From Oscillospiraceae bacterium (lineage in GTDB: Bacteria > Bacillota > Clostridia > Oscillospirales > Oscillospiraceae), in contig JAJBVW010000186.1 in NCBI GenBank assembly GCA_020866945.1, positions 1-14,959 on the forward strand: a stretch of DNA of 14,959 nt, in the 5' to 3' direction. Below are positions 6,489 through 14,114 of the stretch, one piece after another. The notes beneath the pieces are model-generated. The model saw only the letters and a list, made by a program, of their open reading frames with translations, was not told the DNA's origin and did no database searches. The position numbers and the translations under genes are program-made. The first letter of the stretch is position 1. The number at the start of each line of letters is the position of its first letter.

Positions 6489-7216
6489 GAGACAAGATTG
6501 CCGTTGTCACCGGCGGTTCCCGGGGCATCGGCGCGGCCATCACAAGAAAGCTGGCCTCACTGGGGGCCAATGTGGCGGTGGTATACGCCGCCGGACAGGA
6601 GGCGGCGGAGACTGTCTGCCAGGACTGCCGGGCGCAGTACGGCGTCAAGGCCGCCGCCTATGGCTGCGACGTGGCGGATTTTGCTGCCGTGAAGCAGCTT
6701 GCCGCCGACATCAAAAAGGAGTTCGGCACGGTGCATATCCTGGTGAACAACGCCGGCGTGACCCGCGATGGGCTGGCCATGGTGATGTCCGAGGCGTCCT
6801 ATGACGCGGTGCTGGACACGAACCTGAAAGGCGCTTTCAACATGATTCGTCATTTCAGCCCCATGATGCTTCGCAGCCGGGAGGGGCGGATCATTAACAT
6901 CAGCTCCGTCTCCGGCCTGATGGGAAATCCCGGTCAGGCCAACTATGCGGCCTCCAAGGCGGGGCTGATCGGGCTTACGAAGTCCATCGCCAAGGAGCTG
7001 GCCTCCAAAAACGTCACCTGCAACGCCATCGCCCCCGGCTTTATCGAGACGGCCATGACCAAGGACGTCTCTGACAAGGAGGCGGCCATTGCCGCCGCCA
7101 TCCCCCTGGGCCGCATGGGAAAGCCCGAGGAGGTAGCCGACGCGGCGGCGTTTCTTATTGCCTCCGATTACATCACCGGCACCGTTTTACGCGTTGACGG
7201 CGGCATTGCCATGTAA
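6479..7216 (+). CDS. fabG: 3-oxoacyl-[ACP] reductase
   Basis: FabG is the NADPH-dependent short-chain dehydrogenase that reduces 3-oxoacyl-ACP to 3-hydroxyacyl-ACP. The 245-residue protein has the Rossmann glycine motif TGGSRGIG (residues 11-18), NNAGVTRDGL (90-99) and an intact catalytic set: Ser143 in INISSVSG, Tyr156 and Lys160 in YAASKAG, with the usual 13- and 4-residue spacings. The C-terminus ends with YITGTVLRVDGGIAM, as in FabG. The ATG at 6479 overlaps the fabD stop by ten bases and follows a GGGAGG at 6469-6474 within fabD. The last base of its stop is 148 bp from fabF, the only real gap in the cluster. Other SDR enzymes look similar, but the NNAGVTRDGL motif and context settle FabG. 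Confidence 0.96.
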   Translation: MELRDKIAVVTGGSRGIGAAITRKLASLGANVAVVYAAGQEAAETVCQDCRAQYGVKAAAYGCDVADFAAVKQLAADIKKEFGTVHILVNNAGVTRDGLAMVMSEASYDAVLDTNLKGAFNMIRHFSPMMLRSREGRIINISSVSGLMGNPGQANYAASKAGLIGLTKSIAKELASKNVTCNAIAPGFIETAMTKDVSDKEAAIAAAIPLGRMGKPEEVADAAAFLIASDYITGTVLRVDGGIAM

Positions 7217-7217
7217 A

Positions 7218-7254
7218 AATCTGGGATAAAAAGCTCTGCTTTTTATCCCAGATT
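7218..7254 (+). other. Long perfect hairpin in the fabG-fabF gap
   Basis: A perfect 17-bp inverted repeat (left arm 7218-7234, right arm 7238-7254) encloses a 3-base TCT loop two bases after the fabG stop. The arms contain GGGATAAAAAGC and its complement. No T-run follows on the + strand, so it is an atypical terminator at best, though five T's lie inside the right arm. It may partly terminate transcription, protect the upstream mRNA, or set different expression for acpP-fabG and fabF onward. Confidence 0.6.
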
Positions 7255-7364
7255 AGGGGATGCGGATAAATTTTTCTGGAAATTATGGGATTGAGAAAAG
7301 AAAAAGACTGACAGCTGACATTCGATAAAAATTTTTTATTGGATTTTATGATAAGGAGCAACGC

Positions 7365-8609
7365 ATGGAACAGACATTACATAGAGTGGCGGTAACGGGC
7401 ATGGGCGCGGTCACGCCCATTGGGCTGACGGTGGCCCAGACGTGGGAGAGCATGACAAAGGGCCTTCACGGCATCGGCCCGATCACCCGCTTTGATACCG
7501 AAGGATACAAGGCCACCCTGGCGGCGGAGGTGAAGGACTTCGACCCCCGGCAGTATATGGAGAAGCAGGAGGTGCTGCGCAGCGACCTGTTCACCCAGTA
7601 CGCCATGGCCGCCGCCTGTCAGGCTATGGAGGACAGCGGAATCCAGGAAAAGGTAGCCCCGGATCGCTTCGGCTGCATATTTGGCTCCGGCATCGGGGGC
7701 ATCCGCACCCTGGAGTCGGAACACAGCAAGCTGCTGGAGCGGGGGCCGAAGCGGGTGTCCCCCTATTTTGTCCCCATGATGATCCCCAACATGGCGGCGG
7801 GGGCCATCGCTATCCGATTTGGCTGCATGAACTCCGTCATGCCGGCGGTTACAGCCTGTGCCTCCGGCTCCAACGCCATCGGCGAGGCTATGCGCCTGAT
7901 TCGCCACGGATACGCGGACGCGGTCATCACCGGCGGCACGGAGGCGGCGGTCTGCGGGGTGGCCATCGCGGGCTTTTCCAATATGCAGGCCTTGTCCACC
8001 GTTACCGACCCGGAGGCCGCGTCCCTGCCCTTTGACCGGCGGCGGGGAGGATTCGTCCTGGGCGAGGGAGCTGCGGCCCTGATATTGGAGGACTACGACC
8101 ACGCCTTGTCCCGCGGCGCGGTTATTTATGCGGAGATCTGCGGCTACGGCTCCACCTGCGACGCCTATCACATGACGGCCCCCCGCCCGGACGCGCTGGG
8201 CGGTACCAAAGCCATGGAGCTTGCCATGGAGGAAGCGGGCTATACCCCCGCCGACCGGGTCTATGTAAACGCCCACGGCACCGGCACGCCCATGAACGAC
8301 CGGCTGGAAACTGTGGTCATTAAAAACGCCCTGGGCCAGGCTGCGGGAGACGCCTGCATCAGCTCCACCAAGTCCATGACCGGGCATATGCTGGGTGCGG
8401 CCGGGGCCATCGAGGCCATCGCCTGCGTGCAGGCCCTGCGGACGGGGGTTATCCCGCCCACGATTCATCTGCTGGAGCCTGACCCGGACTGCGATTTGAA
8501 TTACACACCCAATCAGGCTGTCCAGGCGGACATCACCCTGGCGCTTTCCAATTCCCTGGGCTTTGGCGGCCACAACGCCTGCCTGGCCTTCCGGAGGGCC
8601 GCCCAATGA
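7365..8609 (+). CDS. fabF: 3-oxoacyl-[ACP] synthase II
   Basis: FabF condenses malonyl-ACP with acyl-ACP to extend the chain by two carbons. The 414-residue protein is a thiolase-fold ketosynthase with a complete Cys-His-His set: Cys165 in AVTACASGSNAIGEA, His304 in NAHGTGTPMND and His341 in GHMLGAAGA, with Lys336 in SSTKSMTG. The glycine-rich LSNSLGFGGHNACL closes the C-terminus. The ATG at 7365 follows a good AAGGAG (7353-7358) after the 148-bp gap downstream of fabG. I found no convincing promoter in that AT-rich gap, so fabF may still be read from the acpP promoter past the hairpin. As no fabH is present in the window, this is the only condensing enzyme seen here. Confidence 0.96.
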   Translation: MEQTLHRVAVTGMGAVTPIGLTVAQTWESMTKGLHGIGPITRFDTEGYKATLAAEVKDFDPRQYMEKQEVLRSDLFTQYAMAAACQAMEDSGIQEKVAPDRFGCIFGSGIGGIRTLESEHSKLLERGPKRVSPYFVPMMIPNMAAGAIAIRFGCMNSVMPAVTACASGSNAIGEAMRLIRHGYADAVITGGTEAAVCGVAIAGFSNMQALSTVTDPEAASLPFDRRRGGFVLGEGAAALILEDYDHALSRGAVIYAEICGYGSTCDAYHMTAPRPDALGGTKAMELAMEEAGYTPADRVYVNAHGTGTPMNDRLETVVIKNALGQAAGDACISSTKSMTGHMLGAAGAIEAIACVQALRTGVIPPTIHLLEPDPDCDLNYTPNQAVQADITLALSNSLGFGGHNACLAFRRAAQ

Positions 8610-9031
8610 AGGATTCGGACATCAGAAGGTATGCCCGGCTGATGCGGGAGCTGGGGCTGACCGGCCTGGAGATAGACGAGACCAAGGGGACGCTTCGGCT
8701 CGAGTGCGCGCAGATTGCCCCGCCGCCCGCTGCCCCGGCTTTGGCCTCCGCGCCCGTGACTCCGGCGTTGGAGGCGGCGCCGGCAGGGGCGCTGACCGTC
8801 ACCTCCCCCATTGTGGGCGTGTTTTATGCCGCCCCCATGGAAAACGCGGAGCCGTATGTGAAGATAGGCGACCGGGTGAAGAAGGGGGACGTGCTGTGCA
8901 TCGTGGAGGCTATGAAGCTGATGAATGAGATTGTGGCGGAGGCGGACGGCGTTATCACCGACATCTGCGTCCAGGATGGGCAGCTTGTGGATTACGGCTG
9001 CGTGCTTTTCAGAATGGAGGCCCAGGCATGA
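8606..9031 (+). CDS. accB: Acetyl-CoA carboxylase biotin carboxyl carrier protein
   Basis: AccB carries biotin between the carboxylase (AccC) and carboxyltransferase (AccAD) of acetyl-CoA carboxylase. The 141-residue protein has an N-terminal helical segment (DSDIRRYARLMRELGLTGLE), then an alanine/proline-rich linker (about 37-62) and a C-terminal biotinyl domain. The biotinylation motif is VEAMKLMNEI with the modified Lys at residue 104. The preceding TVTSPIVGVFYAAP is the usual thumb-containing start of this domain. The ATG overlaps the fabF stop by ATGA and follows GGAGGG at 8593-8598. The reading frame is intact and the length is normal. Confidence 0.96.
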   Translation: MKDSDIRRYARLMRELGLTGLEIDETKGTLRLECAQIAPPPAAPALASAPVTPALEAAPAGALTVTSPIVGVFYAAPMENAEPYVKIGDRVKKGDVLCIVEAMKLMNEIVAEADGVITDICVQDGQLVDYGCVLFRMEAQA

Positions 9032-9465
9032 CGCGAGAGGAGCTTCAAGACATCCTGACAAACCGGGACAATATGCTCATGCTGGACAGTCTGGAGCTGG
9101 ACGGGTAATACGCCTGCGGGCGGCTGAAGATTACCGGCGACGAGTGGTTTTTGAAGGGGCATTTCCCCGGCTTTCCCGTGGTTCCCGGGGTGATTTTGTG
9201 TGAGATACTGGCCCAGTCCGCCTGCATTTTGATACCCAAAATTGATTCCGAGGGGCAGATCCCCATGTATACCGGCCTTGACAAGGTGCGCTTTAAATCC
9301 CCGGTCTACCCGGGGGATGAGTTCGTCACCCGATGCAGGCTGACCCGCTCCAAGCATCCCTTTTATTTTGGAGAGGGCGAGGGCTATGTGGAGGGCCGCC
9401 TGTGTGTGAAGGCCGCCTTTTCCTTTGGCATTACGGAGAAAAGTGTATGTTTTCAAAAATCCTGA
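9028..9465 (+). pseudogene. fabZ: 3-hydroxyacyl-[ACP] dehydratase FabZ, interrupted by an in-frame TAA
   Basis: FabZ dehydrates 3-hydroxyacyl-ACP to trans-2-enoyl-ACP. The gene begins at ATG 9028 (MTREELQDILTNRDNMLMLD), overlapping the accB stop and following GGAGG at 9016-9020. It then meets TAA at 9106-9108, codon 27. The same frame stays open to TGA at 9463-9465 and encodes the rest of a hotdog-fold FabZ: KGHFPGFPVVPGVILCEILA with the active-site His and Glu, both after the stop. Relatives usually have an acidic residue near this point, so GAA-to-TAA is the simplest change. Restart at a downstream codon such as TTG 9151 would lose part of the fold and has no clear ribosome site. Sequencing error, real nonsense mutation or readthrough cannot be separated from sequence alone. 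About 145 codons without the stop is normal length. Confidence 0.88.
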
Positions 9466-10764
9466 TTGCGAACCGGGGGGAGATCGCCGTCCGCATCATA
9501 CGGGCCTGCAAGGAAATGGGCATCGCCTCCGTGGCGGTGTATTCCCAGGCCGACCGCCAGGCGCTCCATGTGGATTTGGCGGATGAGAGCCTTTGCATCG
9601 GCCCCCCTTCCGCCTCCCGCAGCTATCTGGACGAGGAGCAGATCGTCCGGGCCGCCCTGGCCACCGGGGCGGAGGCCATTCATCCGGGTTATGGCTTTCT
9701 GTCTGAAAGCCCCCATTTTGCCAAGCTCTGCCAGCAGCACGGCATCGCCTTCATCGGCCCCAGCCCGGAGCTGATGGAGCAGGTGGCCGACAAGACGGAG
9801 ATGAAGCGCCGGATGAAAAGCGCAGGCCTGCCCGTCATTCCCGGCACGGCCACCCTGGCCGACAGGGACAAGGCGGCGGCAGCAGCCCAGAAGATTGGCT
9901 ATCCCGTCATGCTCAAGGCCAGCGCCGGCGGGGGCGGGCGGGGGATCCGCCTGATAAACACTCCTCAGGAGCTGGCGGAGCAGTTCCCGCTGGCGGAGGC
10001 AGAGGCTCAGGCCGCCTTTGGGGACGGCTCCCTCTATCTGGAAAAATATATCTACCCAGCCCGGCACATCGAGGTGCAGGTGCTGGCGGATGAGTCCGGC
10101 AAAGCGGTCTGTCTGGGAGAGCGGGACTGCTCCATCCAGCGGCACCACCAGAAGCTCATTGAAGAGACGCCCTCCCCCGGCATCAGCGAAAAGCAGCGCC
10201 GGGAGCTTTTCGCCTGGGCTGTCAAAGCGGTGAAGGCCCTGGGCTACACCGGCGTGGGAACTCTGGAATTTCTTGCTGGACGGCAAGGGCGAGCTGCATT
10301 TTATGGAGATGAACGTGCGGCTCCAGGTGGAGCACGGCATCACCGAGAGTCTTACCCGCATCGACCTGGTGAAATGGCAGATACGCGCAGCGGCAGGCAT
10401 CGAGCTGCCCTTCCGCCAGCGGGATATTAGCATGACCGGCTCCTGCATAGAGTGCCGCATCAACGCTCTCTCGCCCGGCACTGTGAACCAGCTCCATATC
10501 CCCGGCGGCCCCTTTGTGCGCTTTGACAGCGCTCTAGTGGCGGGGACAGAGGTCAGTGCGTTTTACGACGCGCTGATTGGAAAGCTGATGGTATATGCCA
10601 GCACCCGGGAGGAGGCCCTGCGGAAAATGCGGGCCGCCCTGTGCGAGCTTGTGATAGACGGGGTGGAGGCGAATATCGCCGAGCAGCTCCGGCTGGTCAG
10701 CGACAGCCGCTTCGCCGAAGGAAATTATGACTGTACCTTTCTGGAACGGCAGGTGACACAATGA
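9447..10764 (+). pseudogene. accC: Acetyl-CoA carboxylase biotin carboxylase, single-base frameshift
   Basis: AccC carboxylates biotin on AccB using ATP and bicarbonate. It begins at ATG 9447 (MFSKILIANRGEIAVRII), after GGAG at 9435-9438, and overlaps the fabZ end by 19 bases. The first 276 or so codons are normal: GYGFLSESPHFA, the ATP-grasp glycine loop ASAGGGGRGIR and ERDCSIQRHHQKLIEE. At about 10271-10275 (TTTCTTGCTGG) one extra base moves the reading to another frame. The original frame ends at 10430 after 327 codons, while the true continuation (LDGKGELHFMEMNVRLQVEH) runs to 10764. Removing one base gives about 438 residues, close to the usual length. The conserved Glu, Asn and Arg of MEMNVRLQVEH lie after the shift, so the truncated product should be inactive. 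Possible causes are sequencing error, mutation or +1 frameshifting. Confidence 0.9.
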
Positions 10765-11624
10765 GCTTTCTTACCTTTTCCCTCCGGGATAAAAACGAGC
10801 TGGAAAAAGGCGGCCGCAGCGGGCTGCCCGTGATGGCGGATGAGCATGAGCCATCCAAGGAATGTCCCAACTGCCATAAGAGCATCCCCCTGAGTGAGCT
10901 TTGGTTCAACAACAGCGTCTGCTCCTGCGGCCATCATTTCCGCATGAAGGCCCGGCAGCGCCTCCGGATGCTGTGCGATGCCGGCTCCTTTGAAGAGCAT
11001 TTCGGCGACGTGATCTCCGCCGATCCGCTGGCCTTTCCCGATTATCCCGAGAAGCTCAGCACCACCCAGAGCGCCAGCCGGGAGACGGAGGCCGTGGTCT
11101 GCGGACGGGCCGCCATTGGGGGCCAGCCCTGCTGGCTGTTCGTCATGGAGCCATATTTTATGATGGGCAGCATGGGAACCGCCGTAGGCGAGCGAATCAC
11201 CCGTACCTTTGAGGCCGCCACGGCGGAACGCCTGCCTGTGGTTGGCTGCACCCTGTCCGGGGGCGCCCGGATGCAGGAGGGGCTGCTGTCCCTGATGCAG
11301 ATGGCCAAGACCTGCGGGGCGCTGAAAAAGCACAGCGATGCGGGGCTGTTCTATCTCACGGTGCTGACAGACCCCACCACCGGCGGCGTAACCGCCAGCT
11401 TCGCCATGGGCGGAGACATCATCCTGGCCGAGCCGGAGGCCACCGTTGGCTTTGCCGGAGCCAGGGTGATTGAGCAGACCACCCACAAGGCCCTTCCCAA
11501 GACCTTTCAGAAATCCGAGTTTCTGCTGGAGCACGGCTTTGTGGACGCCATCGTTCCCCGAAACGAGCAGCGGGAGCTGATTGCAAAGCTCCTTTTGTGG
11601 CACAGGGAGGAGACCCATGAGTAA
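10761..11624 (+). CDS. accD: Acetyl-CoA carboxylase carboxyltransferase subunit beta
   Basis: AccD pairs with AccA to move the carboxyl group from carboxybiotin to acetyl-CoA, forming malonyl-CoA. The 287-residue protein has an N-terminal zinc ribbon (CPNCHKSIPLSELWF, then VCSCGHHFRM) at about residues 35-60 and a crotonase-type carboxyltransferase core, with TLSGGARMQEGLLSLMQMAK and LTDPTTGGVTASFAMGGDI as family signatures. Its ATG overlaps the accC stop by ATGA. Oddity: the second zinc knuckle reads CSC (one residue between cysteines) rather than the CxxC of Escherichia coli and Bacillus AccD. Four cysteines are still present, so metal binding is plausible. The frame is intact throughout. 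Confidence 0.95.
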   Translation: MSFLTFSLRDKNELEKGGRSGLPVMADEHEPSKECPNCHKSIPLSELWFNNSVCSCGHHFRMKARQRLRMLCDAGSFEEHFGDVISADPLAFPDYPEKLSTTQSASRETEAVVCGRAAIGGQPCWLFVMEPYFMMGSMGTAVGERITRTFEAATAERLPVVGCTLSGGARMQEGLLSLMQMAKTCGALKKHSDAGLFYLTVLTDPTTGGVTASFAMGGDIILAEPEATVGFAGARVIEQTTHKALPKTFQKSEFLLEHGFVDAIVPRNEQRELIAKLLLWHREETHE

Positions 11625-12441
11625 CAAAGCCTTCGACATTGTTCAAAAGGCCCGCAGCAACGGCAGACAGACGGGCCTTGACTATATCCACGCCATGCTC
11701 CCCGATTTTCTGGAGCTGCACGGCGACCGGCGCTATGGAGACGACGCCTCCATCGTCGGCGGCATCGGCACATTGGACGGTATGCCCGTGACGGCGATTG
11801 CCATCGAGAAGGGCCACACTGCCAAGGAGCGGGCTATGCGCAACTTCGGCTCCCCGAATCCGGAGGGCTACCGCAAGGCCCTGCGCCTGATGAAGCAGGC
11901 GGAGAAATTCCGCCGGCCCGTTATCTGCCTGGTGGATACCTCCGGGGCCTATTGCGGCGTTGGGGCCGAGGAACGGGGCCAGGGCCAGGCCATCGCGGAA
12001 AACCTGATGGAAATGATGACCCTGAACACCCCTATTGTCTCCATCGTTATCGGCGAGGGAGGCAACGGCGGCGCATTGGCCCTGGCCGTGGCCGACCAGG
12101 TGTGGATGCTCCAATCGGCCATCTATTCCGTTATCTCCCCGGAGGGCTGCGCCAGTATATTGTGGAAAAACGCAAAGCTCGCGGCGGAGGCGGCGGGCTG
12201 CCTGCGCCTGACGGCGGAGGACGCCTATGGCTTCGGCATCATCGAGGAGGTCATCCGGGAGGACGGCCGCACGACGGAGGAGCTGAACGCCTTCATAAAG
12301 CAGCGGCTGTGGGACACCCTGCGGGAGCTGAAAACCGAGCCGGAGCTGACGGAAAAGCGCTATGCCCGGTTCCGAAAGATAGGCGCGGCGCCCCAGGCGA
12401 TCCCTGCCTTAATCCAACCCCAAGAGGAAAACAATTTATGA
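11617..12441 (+). CDS. accA: Acetyl-CoA carboxylase carboxyltransferase subunit alpha
   Basis: AccA forms the carboxyltransferase with AccD and supplies the carboxybiotin-side site. The 274-residue protein begins MSNKAFDIVQKARSNGRQTG at ATG 11617, overlapping the accD stop by eight bases and following GGGAGG at 11605-11610. An in-frame TTG at 11581 would add 12 residues encoded inside accD and is rejected. Hallmarks are FLELHGDRRYGDDASIVGGI, the LVDTSGAYCGVGAEERGQ loop (usually DTPGAYPG in other phyla) and the glycine-rich oxyanion stretch GEGGNGGALALAVAD. The N-terminus is shorter than in Escherichia coli AccA. It overlaps the next gene by ATGA, so the downstream CoA ligase is probably translationally coupled. 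Confidence 0.95.
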   Translation: MSNKAFDIVQKARSNGRQTGLDYIHAMLPDFLELHGDRRYGDDASIVGGIGTLDGMPVTAIAIEKGHTAKERAMRNFGSPNPEGYRKALRLMKQAEKFRRPVICLVDTSGAYCGVGAEERGQGQAIAENLMEMMTLNTPIVSIVIGEGGNGGALALAVADQVWMLQSAIYSVISPEGCASILWKNAKLAAEAAGCLRLTAEDAYGFGIIEEVIREDGRTTEELNAFIKQRLWDTLRELKTEPELTEKRYARFRKIGAAPQAIPALIQPQEENNL

Positions 12442-14114
12442 GTATTTACCAGAAATTCTGCACAGAAACCTTTGACGAAACGGGCCGGCTCACCCATATA
12501 GAGCTGCACTATCCAGAGAACTTTAACTTCGGCTATGACGTGGTGGACGCCATCGCCGCCCAGGAGCCGGACAAGCGGGCTGTTGTATGGACAAATCCTG
12601 CCGGGCAGGAGCGCATCGTCACCTTTGGAGAGGTGGCCCGCATCAGCAATCAGTATGCGAACGTGTTTTTATCCGTCGGCGTGGGCCGGGGCAGCCGGGT
12701 CATGGTGGCCCTGAAGCGCCATGTGGAATATTGGTTCGTCGCCGTGGCTCTGCATAAGCTGGGGGCCGTGATGATGCCCGTGACCCATATGCTCACGGAG
12801 GACGACATTGCCTACCGCTTCCGGCAGGCCCGCCCCGCCGCCGTGATATGTACTGTGGAAAATGAGTTCCCTCAAAAAATCAAGGGGGCGCTGGAGCAGA
12901 CGGGCATGGAGGCCCTGCTGTGGACGGCCCAGGAGCCGACAGAGGGCTTTCGCTGCCTCTCCCGGGAGGCGGAAGCCGCCCCGGACAGCTTGCCCCGGCA
13001 GGAGACGCTGGCTCACGATCCCATGTTTTTGTACTTCACCTCCGGCACCACGGAATACCCCAAGGGCGTCATTCATGACTGCACCTATCCCCTGGCCCAT
13101 ATCGTCACCGCCAAATACTGGCAGCAGGCGGAGGACGGGGGTCTGCATTTCACCGTCTCCGAGACCGGCTGGGCTAAGGCCTCCTGGGGAAAGCTGTATG
13201 GTCAGTGGCTGGTGGGAAGCGCCGTGATGGTCTATGATTTTGACAGCTTCAGTCCCCGGCAGCTGGTGTCCGTCATCAACAAATACGGCGTAACATCCTT
13301 CTGCGCCCCCTCCACGGTGTATCGCTATCTGGTGCGGAAAAACATTGAACCCATACCCACCCTGAAGCACGCCACCACCGCCGGAGAGGTTCTCAGCCCG
13401 GATGTGTTCCAGCAGTTTTATGAAAAGACGGGCCTGACCCTGGCGGAGGGCTATGGCCAGACAGAGACCACCCTGCTGCTGGCAAACTTCTCGTGGAGCG
13501 CCCCAAAGGATGCCTCCCTGGGCCATCCCTCCCCGCTCTATAATATCCAGCTCCAGACCCCGGAGGGAGAACCTGTCCCGGACGGAGAAGTGGGGGAGAT
13601 TGTGGTCTGTCCCCCGGAAAACGGCGCGCAGTGCGGCCTTCTCACTGCCTATTGGGAAAACGAGGAGCTTTTTGCAAATGCCTGGCGGAACGGCGTCTAT
13701 CACACCGGCGACGCCGCCTGGCGGGATGAGGACGGCTGCTACTGGTTTTTTGGCCGGTTTGATGATATAATCAAGACTGGCGGCTACCGGGTGGGTCCCT
13801 ATGAGATCGAGCGAGTGCTGGCAGAGCATCCCGCCGTGCTGGAATGCAGCGTGATCGGCGTGCCGGACAAATGGCGGGGTCAGGCCATCAAGGCCATCAT
13901 CGTGCCCGCCGCCCAGTATCAGCCAACCCGTGCCCTGGAAAAGGAGATCATGGATTTCGCCAACGCCCGGCTTGCGGAATATAAGTGGATACGCATCATC
14001 GAGTTCGTGTCCGCCATGCCCAAGACCATCAGCGGCAAAATATGCAGGGCTTCGCTGAAGCAGGAAGGAATAGCAGGAGAGAAAGACAATGACGGAGGGT
14101 CACAGAAAAAATAA
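12438..14114 (+). CDS. AMP-dependent acyl/acetyl-CoA synthetase (ANL superfamily)
   Basis: This 558-residue enzyme should activate a carboxylic acid with ATP to an acyl-adenylate and transfer it to CoA. Adenylation motifs appear in order: YFTSGTTEYPKGV (about 199-211), EGYGQTETT (about 337-345), YHTGDAAW (about 421-428) and FGRFDDIIKTGGYRVGPYEIE (about 438 on). The C-terminal PKTISGKICR holds the expected catalytic Lys near residue 534. The opening LHYPENFNFGYDVVDAIA resembles medium-chain acyl-CoA synthetases and acetyl-CoA synthetase-like proteins, so I do not name a substrate. The ATG overlaps the accA stop (ATGA) and its 3' end overlaps the TetR gene by 26 bases, which makes it the tail of the fatty acid operon. 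Roles in acyl salvage, acetate use or priming are inference. Confidence 0.9.
   Translation: MSIYQKFCTETFDETGRLTHIELHYPENFNFGYDVVDAIAAQEPDKRAVVWTNPAGQERIVTFGEVARISNQYANVFLSVGVGRGSRVMVALKRHVEYWFVAVALHKLGAVMMPVTHMLTEDDIAYRFRQARPAAVICTVENEFPQKIKGALEQTGMEALLWTAQEPTEGFRCLSREAEAAPDSLPRQETLAHDPMFLYFTSGTTEYPKGVIHDCTYPLAHIVTAKYWQQAEDGGLHFTVSETGWAKASWGKLYGQWLVGSAVMVYDFDSFSPRQLVSVINKYGVTSFCAPSTVYRYLVRKNIEPIPTLKHATTAGEVLSPDVFQQFYEKTGLTLAEGYGQTETTLLLANFSWSAPKDASLGHPSPLYNIQLQTPEGEPVPDGEVGEIVVCPPENGAQCGLLTAYWENEELFANAWRNGVYHTGDAAWRDEDGCYWFFGRFDDIIKTGGYRVGPYEIERVLAEHPAVLECSVIGVPDKWRGQAIKAIIVPAAQYQPTRALEKEIMDFANARLAEYKWIRIIEFVSAMPKTISGKICRASLKQEGIAGEKDNDGGSQKK

Noticed and set aside
7291..7352. Promoter upstream of fabF
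   Set aside because: TTGAGA and CTGACA strings exist but none has a -10 element at 16-18 bases, and TATGAT at 7347 is too close to the ribosome site to drive a normal leader.
7377..8606. 409-codon minus-strand frame opposite fabF
   Set aside because: It is an antisense shadow of an unambiguous fabF with complete active site.
9151..9465. Independent short hotdog protein starting at TTG 9151
   Set aside because: It is the in-frame remainder of fabZ, has no clear Shine-Dalgarno and would lack the first part of the fold. Treated as part of the interrupted fabZ.
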